A stretch of 36,043 bases of DNA from Bacteroidota bacterium (lineage in GTDB: Bacteria > Bacteroidota > Bacteroidia > Sphingobacteriales > Sphingobacteriaceae). Below, piece by piece: positions 16,989 to 23,427 of this stretch; positions within the stretch are counted from its first letter, which is position 1, and each line of letters opens with the position of its first letter. A program made the position numbers and the translations under genes. Where the stretch lies: contig JABDBM010000038.1 in the NCBI GenBank assembly GCA_013288685.1, forward strand, positions 1 to 36,043. The letters are read 5' to 3'. The notes below the pieces were generated by a model that saw nothing but the letters and a program-made list of their open reading frames with translations, searched no databases and was not told where the DNA came from.

Positions 16989-17885
16989 TCAAAAACCAAT
17001 GCATATAGCATCCGCAAGCAGTTCCCAATTACCAACACTTTGGGTAAACCCTAACATACCGGCAATAAGTGTATAGATATCCTGCGGCGTTTTACCATTC
17101 CCGCGTAAAAAGCGAACGGATGTTGCCCCCGCCGACTTGGAAAATTTTTTACCTTCTTCCATCAGCAATGGGTGATGATAAAAAGCTATCGTACCAAACT
17201 TATCTTCATTTAATGCAATAGCCAGTTCCTGCTGTGCCAGTGTTGAGGGCCAAAGGTCATCGCCACGTATTATTAAATCAACACCATAAAAGAGGTCGTC
17301 AATTACTGAAGTAAGCTGATACGCCGGGAAACCATCTTTCTTTTTAACGATAAAGTTGTGCATTTCGGCAGGCAAATGCGCCTGAATGATTTTTCCATCG
17401 TAATTTTTCACATTAATCTCCTGATTGTTTCGGGTTATTAACCGCCAGTTTACATTCTCCGTCTCCAGCGGAATATGTTTATTAAGGCACTCGCACGATG
17501 ATGAAATGTCGCCACCACTATTTGTGATTTGCTGCCGCGAGCAGGAACAGGCATATACCTGCTTATTTGCAGCTAATTGCTTTAATGCGTTATTATATAA
17601 CGCCATCCGGTGCAATTGGGAATAGCTTTCCTCAAACTCCACAGCATTGCCCGGGCCTTCATCCCATGGTATCTCCAAAAAATTAAGCGTATCAAAAATA
17701 TCCTGCACGTATTGCTGGTTTACGCGGGCGCGGTCAAGGTCGTCAATCCGCAATAATATTTTAGCGCCAGTTTTGCGGGCCAGCGCAGCAGTTATGGCAA
17801 ACGACAAAATATTTCCCAAATGCAAAAAGCCGCTTGGCGTGGGCGCAATGCGTGTTTTGTTGAATTGGTTTACTTGCGCGGTCAA
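16989..17885 (-). CDS. gluQ: glutamyl-Q tRNA(Asp) synthetase-like protein (GluQ-RS)
   Basis: A 298-residue class I aminoacyl-tRNA synthetase catalytic core without an anticodon-binding domain. The HIGH-type motif is HLGN at 22-25 in APTPSGFLHLGN, and the KMSKS-type motif is KFSKS at 247-251. A cysteine-containing insert (YACSC at 111-115 and CEC at 131-133) corresponds to the zinc site of GluRS-like proteins. The length and domain content match GluQ-RS (YadB), which attaches glutamate to the queuosine base at position 34 of tRNA(Asp). The start is TTG, 11 codons before IAPTPSG; upstream bases in frame give no ATG. It lies 14 bases downstream of the gene at 17900-18874, but a functional link between the two is not evident. 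Confidence 0.85.
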   Translation of the reverse strand: MTAQVNQFNKTRIAPTPSGFLHLGNILSFAITAALARKTGAKILLRIDDLDRARVNQQYVQDIFDTLNFLEIPWDEGPGNAVEFEESYSQLHRMALYNNALKQLAANKQVYACSCSRQQITNSGGDISSSCECLNKHIPLETENVNWRLITRNNQEINVKNYDGKIIQAHLPAEMHNFIVKKKDGFPAYQLTSVIDDLFYGVDLIIRGDDLWPSTLAQQELAIALNEDKFGTIAFYHHPLLMEEGKKFSKSAGATSVRFLRGNGKTPQDIYTLIAGMLGFTQSVGNWELLADAICIGF

Positions 17886-17899
17886 AACTTCATGGTTAA

Positions 17900-18874
17900 T
17901 TACTGGTTTCTCACGGTCATCAATATCCGGGTTAAAGCAAAATATTCAGCCAAAGCCTCGTCCGAAATTCCGCGCAGCGACCTGTTTCTTGCGTCCCGTA
18001 TTACTTCAGTATCCTCCGGCTTTAACAATTTGAATGGCGAGCACTCCTGCTTTATATCATCGGTAAATCCCCGGTAATTTTCGGGGTTATCCGCCGGGAA
18101 ACTTTTTAGCTTATAAACAAATTCATCCCGGTTAATGCTGCTATCACAAGCTGTTTTTAATATAAATGCTTCACGATCCTTTAGGATGAATTTTTGTGTC
18201 GAGTCGGCCAATTGTTTGTTCGCCATTAATGCGTTTATTAAACTATCACCGCGCGGGGTCGACACCAGGTTTAAAACCACTGCTGCATTATGTTTCCCTG
18301 TTGAATTGCCGTTAGCAATGGTGTTAAACAAACTGCTTTCGGCCTTTAAGGTTCCCATTTGGTTGTACAAAAATAGACTGGCATCTATCGCGCTAAGCGT
18401 AATAACATGCATAGTTAAAAACACGTGAGCATTTGGGTAGCTGATGAGTTTTTCTGTTAGCGGCGCTATATCCTGACCGTTTGCCCCTAAAAAGAAAGCC
18501 ATCTGCAGGTAGGTTTCCAACTGCAGATCGTGCAGATCAGATTTTTTGAGGCCTTCGGCAACCACATCAAGGTATTGTTTTTTATAATCCAACCTTAAAA
18601 GCAGCGACGATGCGTCAAAACAAAAGTAAGGGTCCTTCGTCTCGGCCAATATCATTTGTTTCAAACAGCCGGGAGACTGTATGGTGTCGCTCATGGCCAA
18701 TGTCCAAAACTTATCTAACTCTGCCGATTTAGCTTTCATTTGCTCGTCGGTAAATTTTCGGGGTGTAAAGCCATAACATTGCTTTTTTAGCGAATAGAGC
18801 TTATCACAAAAGGATTGGGCCGAACAAGCTGTGGTGGCAAAAGATAGCAGGATGAAATAGATGTAAATCTTCAT
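17900..18874 (-). CDS. secreted protein of unknown function
   Basis: A 324-residue protein from the ATG at 18874, starting MKIYIYFILLSFATTACSAQ, a clear signal peptide with a likely cleavage at SAQ or lipidation at the Cys (TTAC is only a weak lipobox). The mature protein is largely helical with many short Leu/Lys/Asp segments (for example KSAELDKFWTLAMSD and LQMAFFLGANGQDIAPLTEK), reminiscent of alpha-solenoid proteins, but no repeat could be aligned by eye. I do not recognise a family. It is the first gene of a short minus-strand pair with gluQ. Confidence 0.6.
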   Translation of the reverse strand: MKIYIYFILLSFATTACSAQSFCDKLYSLKKQCYGFTPRKFTDEQMKAKSAELDKFWTLAMSDTIQSPGCLKQMILAETKDPYFCFDASSLLLRLDYKKQYLDVVAEGLKKSDLHDLQLETYLQMAFFLGANGQDIAPLTEKLISYPNAHVFLTMHVITLSAIDASLFLYNQMGTLKAESSLFNTIANGNSTGKHNAAVVLNLVSTPRGDSLINALMANKQLADSTQKFILKDREAFILKTACDSSINRDEFVYKLKSFPADNPENYRGFTDDIKQECSPFKLLKPEDTEVIRDARNRSLRGISDEALAEYFALTRILMTVRNQ

Positions 18875-18897
18875 GATATATTTGAAAAACAAATGAC

Positions 18898-19353
18898 CTA
18901 ATTCCCAATCTTCAAATATTTTTCTATAATTATCCTGTCAATATTTTCGTTTTCAACCTTTTCAAGCCCTTTTTGAATTAGGGTATCACCTTTTAGTGTT
19001 ACGGTGAAATTGAACGCTTTGTTTTCCCAGTTTTTGTCGCTATAGTAGTCCAGATGTTCGGTGTATTGGTTTCCTTTTAGGGTATAGCTGCCGCCGCCGG
19101 CATCAAAATGGTTGGAGGAGTCTTTGGGCGCGTTTAAATCGTGCTTTAAAAAGGCGAAATGGGTGCCGTTGATGATCTTAATAAAACGTGATGTTTTTGT
19201 ATAATCGGTAATAACGCTTACGCCTTTGGTAATAGTAGTGCCGGTTATTAATTGCCAGGTGCCGTTTAAACGGATGGGCGTATGTTTTTTGGGTGGTGCA
19301 AAAGAAAACGACAAGGCAACAGCCGCAGAAAGGAGCAGGATTTTACTTTTCAT
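18898..19353 (-). CDS. small secreted lipocalin-like protein
   Basis: Using the ATG at 19353 (11 codons inside the longest frame) the protein is 151 residues and starts MKSKILLLSAAVALSFSFA, a signal peptide. The mature part opens with IRLNGTWQLITGTT and proceeds through beta strands (SRFIKIINGTHFAFLKHD, GGGSYTLKGNQYTEHLDYY, FTVTLKGDTLIQKG) in the manner of Bacteroidota lipocalin-like or DUF4488-type proteins, which often begin the domain with a G-x-W motif. A ligand is not predictable. It lies just upstream of the unknown secreted protein (24 bases between the two genes). Confidence 0.6.
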   Translation of the reverse strand: MKSKILLLSAAVALSFSFAPPKKHTPIRLNGTWQLITGTTITKGVSVITDYTKTSRFIKIINGTHFAFLKHDLNAPKDSSNHFDAGGGSYTLKGNQYTEHLDYYSDKNWENKAFNFTVTLKGDTLIQKGLEKVENENIDRIIIEKYLKIGN

Positions 19354-19602
19354 AATTTGGTTTTTCCTGCTAATATATAATTTCAAATGGTAAAACCAGC
19401 CAATGAATTGTTCATTTTAGCCAGCATTTGTATGTTGGGTTCAATATCGCCACAGCTATGGAGCTTGCCCGGGCCTGGTAATAATAATTGCCTAAAAGAA
19501 CAGGCTGTTTGTGTACCTCCGGACGTTTTTTACAAACAGAAATTCGAGGATTGAAAATTATATAAAATTGCTATTTTGTCCAATATAAATAAAAATCCAA
19601 TT

Positions 19603-20379
19603 ATGGGATTGTTTGATTTTTTTAAGAGGAAGGCTGCCGGTGAAATCGTTGAAGCAATTGCAATTGATCCGAACAAATATTTAATTGATGAACTCGGGAA
19701 AAAGCTATCAGAACTGAACTATGAAGTTAATATTTCCCAACAATACTGGTTGCTTACTGTAAATGCCGAACTTGAAATAGCGACGGCGATTATTGACTCT
19801 GCAGAAAATCATCCAAATCTAATCCACCTTATGATTATGGTTAGCCATAAACTGCATTTTCCAAACGGCATAAAAGAAAACATTGTTGGTGCTGGATATA
19901 ATCTACAGGAAAAAGTTGACTCGGTACTTAAAAACTTTCTGGGAACAACCTTTCCGGCCATCATGGATGGCTTTACAGAATCGCATATGCCTGAATTGGA
20001 CTTTAATGACGACAAGGGGGTACTGTGGCATCCCAAATTAGGGGGCCTGTGGTTTCAGGGGCAATGGGAAAATCAGCCAGACGGAGAGCCCCTGTTTGAT
20101 TTATTAAAAGAACGATTGAAGACTGCGATGGCGGATCAAAAATTTAATTGGGTTAAAACATACATTGCAAGGCAGCCCGATGGCAATATTATGGCCGAGT
20201 GCTTATTAAATAATGTGCCTTGGGAAGATGGCTACAAGGAAATATACGAATACGGAAAAACCTGGGGTCAGGCGGGCGTTTTTTTAGGGCAGAAACAATT
20301 TATGATGATCAGGCGCTGCGACCTGTTTGACGATCAATCAAAACTACACTCGCAACATTTAAATTTATATGCAACTTAA
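19603..20379 (+). CDS. DUF6348-like protein
   Basis: A 258-residue soluble protein starting MGLFDFFKRKAAGEIVEAI at the ATG at 19603; a longer TTG-initiated reading is possible but adds only nine residues with no clear value. The N-terminal part (ELGKKLSELNYEVNISQQYW) and the later HPKLGGLWFQGQWENQPDGE motif with CDLFDDQSKLH near the end match what I recall of DUF6348 proteins. The function is unknown. The N-terminal MGLFDFFK opening is common among small bacterial stand-alone proteins of polymorphic-toxin and immunity contexts, but nothing nearby supports such a role. It is convergent with rsmI, with 14 bases between stops. Confidence 0.55.
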   Translation: MGLFDFFKRKAAGEIVEAIAIDPNKYLIDELGKKLSELNYEVNISQQYWLLTVNAELEIATAIIDSAENHPNLIHLMIMVSHKLHFPNGIKENIVGAGYNLQEKVDSVLKNFLGTTFPAIMDGFTESHMPELDFNDDKGVLWHPKLGGLWFQGQWENQPDGEPLFDLLKERLKTAMADQKFNWVKTYIARQPDGNIMAECLLNNVPWEDGYKEIYEYGKTWGQAGVFLGQKQFMMIRRCDLFDDQSKLHSQHLNLYAT

Positions 20380-20393
20380 GGTAGGCCGATTGC

Positions 20394-21065
20394 CTACGCC
20401 CCCGCTACACAAATCACAAACTCCCCTTTTACAGGGTGCGTCTCAAAATAAAGCTTCACCTCGGTAACAGTACCCCGCACGGTTTCTTCGAACATCTTTG
20501 TCAGCTCGCGCGATACGGATATTTGCCGCTCGGCGCCAAAATACAGGGCCATTTCATCCAGTGTTTTTAGTATGCGATGCGGGGATTCGTATAGAATGAT
20601 AGTACGCTCTTCGGTAGCCAAGGTTTTATAGCGGGTTTGGCGGCCTTTTTTTAAGGGTAAAAATCCTTCAAAACAAAAGCGGTCTGTCGGGAAGCCGGAG
20701 TTAACGAGTGCCGGAACAAAGGCAGTCGCGCCTGGAAGGCATTCTACCTCCAGATCATTTTTTAAAGCTTCGCGCACTAAATAAAACCCGGGATCGGAGA
20801 TAGCGGGTGTACCGGCGTCAGATATTAATGCAATATTCTTCCCCTCCTTTAAAAATTTGATGATTTCGCTGGATGATTGATGCTCGTTATGCTGATGGTG
20901 CGAAAATACTTTCTGATGAATATCAAAATGCTTTAGCAACGGTGCTGACGTACGCGTATCCTCCGCCAAAATTAAATCAACTTCTTTTAAAACGCGCAGT
21001 GCCCTGAAGGTAATATCTTCCAGGTTGCCTATCGGTGTGGGGACTAAGTAGAGTTTGCCGCTCAT
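20394..21065 (-). CDS. rsmI: 16S rRNA (cytidine-1402-2'-O)-methyltransferase RsmI
   Basis: A 223-residue tetrapyrrole-methylase-fold enzyme that 2'-O-methylates C1402 of 16S rRNA. The start ATG at 21065 is followed directly by MSGKLYLVPTPIGNLEDIT, the diagnostic RsmI opening. Further motifs are AEDTRTS, the SAM-binding ISDAGTPAISDPG and the PGATAFVPALVNSGF stretch, and the C-terminal FVICVAGA. The protein lacks the longer C-terminal extension of E. coli RsmI, as is common in this phylum. The frame could be read further upstream to 21140, but those 25 codons fall in the heptamer repeat and are probably not translated. Confidence 0.95.
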   Translation of the reverse strand: MSGKLYLVPTPIGNLEDITFRALRVLKEVDLILAEDTRTSAPLLKHFDIHQKVFSHHQHNEHQSSSEIIKFLKEGKNIALISDAGTPAISDPGFYLVREALKNDLEVECLPGATAFVPALVNSGFPTDRFCFEGFLPLKKGRQTRYKTLATEERTIILYESPHRILKTLDEMALYFGAERQISVSRELTKMFEETVRGTVTEVKLYFETHPVKGEFVICVAGA

Positions 21066-21070
21066 GGTTG

Positions 21071-21175
21071 TATGGTCCATAGTCCATGGACCATAGACCA
21101 TAGTGATCACACCTGTTCGAATTCGTCTGTATGAACTCAAATAACTATGGACTATAGACTATGGACTATGGACTA
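21071..21175. repeat. heptamer-iterated inverted repeat between rsmI and serS
   Basis: The left arm (21071-21104) repeats the 7-base word (T/A)CCATAG or its variants (tccatag, tccatgg, accatag, accatag). The right arm (21144-21175) repeats ACTATGG (actatgg, actatag, actatgg, actatgg), the reverse complement of the same word. About 39 unrelated bases separate the arms. The right arm ends six bases before the likely serS promoter box. Confidence 0.8.
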
Positions 21176-21180
21176 ATTTA

Positions 21181-21188
21181 TATCTTTG
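21181..21188 (+). promoter_or_regulatory. likely -7 promoter box of serS
   Basis: TATCTTTG matches the TAnnTTTG -7 consensus of Bacteroidota and lies 16 bases upstream of the serS ATG at 21204. Transcription would start very close to the start codon. The same spacing is seen at miaB. Confidence 0.55.
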
Positions 21189-21203
21189 CCAAAAAATAAA
21201 TCA

Positions 21204-22475
21204 ATGTTGCAAGTTAGTTATATCCGCGATAACAGGGAACAGGTTTTGGAACGTTTGGCTGTAAAAAATTTCAAACAGCCGATTTTGGTTGATGAAGTTA
21301 TTCAATTAGACGATAAACGCCGGTCGACACAAACTCAACTGGACAGTGTTTCGGCACAAGCCAACTCGGCATCCAAACAAATTGGCGACCTGATGCGTGC
21401 CGGTAAAAAGGACGAGGCAGATGCTATTAAAGCTAATACCGGCGCCTGGAAAGAGGAAATAAAGCAATTAGGCGACCTGTTAACTGCCGTTGAAGAAGAA
21501 CTACAGCAAAAATTGGTGCTGCTGCCCAACCTGCCGCATAGCTCGGTACCCAAAGGTAGTACGCCCGAAGAAAACGAGGTAGTGCTTACCAATGGCGCAA
21601 TTCCTGAATTACCAGCCAATGCCCTGCCGCACTGGGAACTGGCCGCTAAATATAATCTGATTGACTTTGAACTTGGCGTGAAAATAACCGGCGCAGGCTT
21701 CCCTGTATATAAAGGCAAAGGCGCCAAGCTGCAACGCGCTTTAATCAGTTTCTTTTTAGATGAGGCTGAAAAGGCTGGTTATGATGAGGTAATGCTACCG
21801 TTGATGGTGAACGAAGCATCGGGCTTTGGTACCGGGCAATTGCCGGATAAAGAAGGACAGATGTATTTTGTGGGTAATGATAATTTATACCTGATCCCAA
21901 CGGCCGAGGTACCTATTACCAACCTCTACCGTGATGTTATATTAAAAGCCGATGAACTGCCGGTAAAAAATTGCGGTTATACGCCATGCTTTCGCCGCGA
22001 GGCCGGCTCTTATGGCGCTCATGTGCGAGGCCTGAACCGTTTGCACCAGTTTGATAAGGTGGAGATTGTACAGGTGGTGCATCCTGATCACTCTTACGAT
22101 GTGCACGAAAAAATGAGCCTGCATGTGCAAGGTTTGTTGCAAAAATTAGGCCTGCCCTACCGCGTATTGCGTTTGTGCGGTGGCGATATGAGTTTCACAG
22201 CAGCGTTAACCCACGATATGGAAACCTGGAGCGCGGCACAGCAGCGCTGGCTGGAAGTATCGTCTGTTTCGAACTTCGAGACGTTTCAGGCCAGCCGCTT
22301 AAAACTGCGTTTCCGTAATGCCGAAGGCAAAACACAGTTGGCTCATACGCTTAATGGCAGTGCGCTCGCTTTACCGCGTATTGTAGCAACGCTGTTGGAA
22401 AATAATCAGACTGAAAAAGGCATTAAAATACCGGAGGTATTGGTGCCTTACACCCGGTTTGAATGGATTGATTAA
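21204..22475 (+). CDS. serS: seryl-tRNA synthetase
   Basis: A 423-residue class II synthetase that charges tRNA(Ser). From the ATG at 21204 the protein begins MLQVSYIRDNREQVLERLA, the normal start of SerRS; a TTG six codons upstream is in frame but would lie in the promoter box. Residues ~25-105 form the antiparallel coiled-coil arm (KRRSTQTQLDSVSAQANSASK), and the catalytic domain carries motif 2 (CFRREAGSYG), the serine-binding TAEVPITNLYRD and motif 3 (LNGSALALPRIVATLLEN). All expected residues appear present. The gene is monocistronic by position: own promoter box upstream and a strong hairpin terminator downstream. Confidence 0.97.
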   Translation: MLQVSYIRDNREQVLERLAVKNFKQPILVDEVIQLDDKRRSTQTQLDSVSAQANSASKQIGDLMRAGKKDEADAIKANTGAWKEEIKQLGDLLTAVEEELQQKLVLLPNLPHSSVPKGSTPEENEVVLTNGAIPELPANALPHWELAAKYNLIDFELGVKITGAGFPVYKGKGAKLQRALISFFLDEAEKAGYDEVMLPLMVNEASGFGTGQLPDKEGQMYFVGNDNLYLIPTAEVPITNLYRDVILKADELPVKNCGYTPCFRREAGSYGAHVRGLNRLHQFDKVEIVQVVHPDHSYDVHEKMSLHVQGLLQKLGLPYRVLRLCGGDMSFTAALTHDMETWSAAQQRWLEVSSVSNFETFQASRLKLRFRNAEGKTQLAHTLNGSALALPRIVATLLENNQTEKGIKIPEVLVPYTRFEWID

Positions 22476-22496
22476 ACTATTTTAATAAATAGACCG

Positions 22497-22563
22497 GGCT
22501 TTAGCCGAAATAGCCTCCATCCCTTATTGCGGGACGGCGATTATTTCGGCTAAAGCCTTTTTT
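22497..22563 (+). terminator. intrinsic terminator after serS with a 16-bp stem
   Basis: GGCTTTAGCCGAAATA (22497-22512) pairs perfectly with TATTTCGGCTAAAGCC (22542-22557) and is followed by six T residues (22558-22563). The 29-base loop itself contains a smaller stem (CCATCCC facing GGGACGG, one mismatch). Unusually long for a terminator; it is probably part of the repeat element that includes the REP-like palindrome just downstream. Confidence 0.85.
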
Positions 22564-22577
22564 ATGCTGTCATAAGT

Positions 22578-22597
22578 CCGTCGGCTGAAGCCAACGG
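22578..22597. repeat. REP-like palindrome
   Basis: CCGTCGGCTGAAGCCAACGG is a near-perfect palindrome (9-bp arms, one mismatch, two-base centre). Words of this kind, with a GGCT/AGCC core and CCGT/ACGG ends, recur as dispersed extragenic palindromes in Sphingobacteriaceae as I recall. It lies 15 bases past the T-run of the serS terminator and shares the GGCT/AGCC theme with it. Confidence 0.6.
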
Positions 22598-22690
22598 CAA
22601 TAATTTATTCAGATTTTTATAGCTGCGTATTTTTTTCCGCCACCTGAATTCCTTTTATTTCTCAATCCAATAAATGCCGGTTCTGATAAA

Positions 22691-22716
22691 CATTTTGATA
22701 AAACCTTATCAAAATG
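22691..22716. promoter_or_regulatory. perfect 11-bp hairpin upstream of the kdp small ORFs
   Basis: CATTTTGATAA (22691-22701) is an exact complement of TTATCAAAATG (22706-22716), with the four-base loop AACC. There is no T-run after it. Position ahead of the kdp locus suggests a regulator-binding site or a leader structure, but nothing identifies the partner. Confidence 0.5.
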
Positions 22717-22789
22717 ATAGGATGACTTGTTTATAATAATCATATCGGCTTCCTCTTATTTGATGTATTCTACTGAATATAAGTCGGTT

Positions 22790-22809
22790 ATAAATATGCA
22801 AATATTTAT
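22790..22809. promoter_or_regulatory. AT-rich inverted repeat, candidate operator
   Basis: ATAAATAT and ATATTTAT flank a four-base spacer (GCAA) in a 20-base dyad, 39 bases before the first small ORF of the kdp region. The same half-site occurs in the palindrome at 23031-23048. Confidence 0.4.
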
Positions 22810-22847
22810 GGCACCGCGTTGGCATATACGCCAGAAAACAAACAAAA

Positions 22848-22967
22848 ATGGATATTGAATTCACTATCGATTGTGTAGCAACTGTTACCGTAGTAACCTG
22901 GCTTTATATCAAGTCGTCGGGGTATCTGAAGAATAAATTAGCTGAATCGGATTATTTCAGATCCTGA
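22848..22967 (+). CDS. 39-residue small ORF upstream of the kdp locus
   Basis: An ATG-initiated frame (MDIEFTIDCVATVTVVTWLY) with a short hydrophobic stretch and a polar C-terminus, ending at a TGA. It is preceded by an A-run (aacaaaaATG), the usual leader style here. It has a weak membrane-span character (residues 9-20). No family is recognised; coding potential is plausible but unproven. It lies about 110 bases ahead of the next small ORF and could belong to the kdp unit or be a leader peptide. Confidence 0.35.
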   Translation: MDIEFTIDCVATVTVVTWLYIKSSGYLKNKLAESDYFRS

Positions 22968-23030
22968 TTTAAGTGACAATCGTCATCTAATTAAATGTCG
23001 GCGAACCTGTTTTTAACCAATTGATTTACA

Positions 23031-23048
23031 AATATTTATATAAATATT
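23031..23048. promoter_or_regulatory. perfect 18-base AT palindrome, candidate operator
   Basis: AATATTTATATAAATATT is its own reverse complement. It contains the ATATTTAT/ATAAATAT half-sites of the dyad at 22790-22809 and lies 29 bases before the next small membrane ORF of the kdp region. Two related dyads in one leader favour a real binding site, though AT-rich palindromes also arise by chance. Confidence 0.45.
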
Positions 23049-23077
23049 AATCAAAAAGCCCAACACCCTTGATGATT

Positions 23078-23200
23078 ATGAAAAAGCAACAAATAAAATA
23101 CACAGCAAAAGAGATAGTAAGCATCGCAATTATTTGGCTTTTCGCGCTTTCGCTGGTTTATATCATTTGGTTAAAAATCGAATTATTACTGCATAAATAA
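23078..23200 (+). CDS. small single-span membrane protein, 40 residues, kdp region
   Basis: From the ATG at 23078 the product starts MKKQQIKYTAKEIVSIAIIW and continues as a hydrophobic segment through LFALSLVYIIW, ending in a short Lys/Leu-rich tail. An alternative ATG two codons upstream (23072) gives 42 residues. The layout, a basic N-terminus, one membrane span and a short tail, is that of a miniature membrane subunit. It lies 27 bases before the next small ORF and just upstream of kdpF-kdpA in the same direction. I do not know a named family for it. Confidence 0.6.
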   Translation: MKKQQIKYTAKEIVSIAIIWLFALSLVYIIWLKIELLLHK

Positions 23201-23227
23201 ATATCACAGCCTAAAAACTAAAATAAA

Positions 23228-23320
23228 ATGGACATCATACTCACCGTCGCCTACGTCATATGCTTCATTGTCATATTCTGGCTTTTCTTTAAAACCGTTA
23301 ATTACTTCGAAAAAATTTAA
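23228..23320 (+). CDS. small single-span membrane protein, 30 residues, kdp region
   Basis: A 30-residue product starting MDIILTVAYVICFIVIFWLF and ending with the polar segment KTVNYFEKI: one membrane span with a short cytoplasmic or periplasmic tail. The stop is only four bases before the kdpF start codon, which implies coupled expression with kdpF and kdpA. It is not KdpF itself (that is the next ORF) and could be a second small subunit of the KdpFABC complex. No family was recognised. Confidence 0.6.
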   Translation: MDIILTVAYVICFIVIFWLFFKTVNYFEKI

Positions 23321-23324
23321 AACT

Positions 23325-23402
23325 ATGATCGCATTATTCATCGTAGCCGTTGCCGTGTTTTTTTATATGGTTTACGTGCTCATCAAACCCGAAAAATTTT
23401 AA
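23325..23402 (+). CDS. kdpF: K+-transporting ATPase subunit KdpF
   Basis: A 25-residue membrane peptide (MIALFIVAVAVFFYMVYVLI, then KPEKF). The closing V-Y-V-L-x-KPE-(K/R)-F motif is the hallmark of KdpF, the small stabilising subunit of the KdpFABC potassium pump. It is slightly shorter than E. coli KdpF (29 residues). It starts four bases after the previous micro-ORF and ends 25 bases before the kdpA ATG. This is far too short for routine gene finders, so it is commonly missed. Confidence 0.85.
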   Translation: MIALFIVAVAVFFYMVYVLIKPEKF

Positions 23403-23427
23403 TCACTAACTAAAAACATTGAACATC

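Noticed and set aside
19505..19539. CTGTTTGT/ACAAACAG hairpin upstream of the DUF6348-like gene
   Set aside because: Eight-base stem with a long loop in an AT-rich gap and no T-run; chance occurrence is likely.
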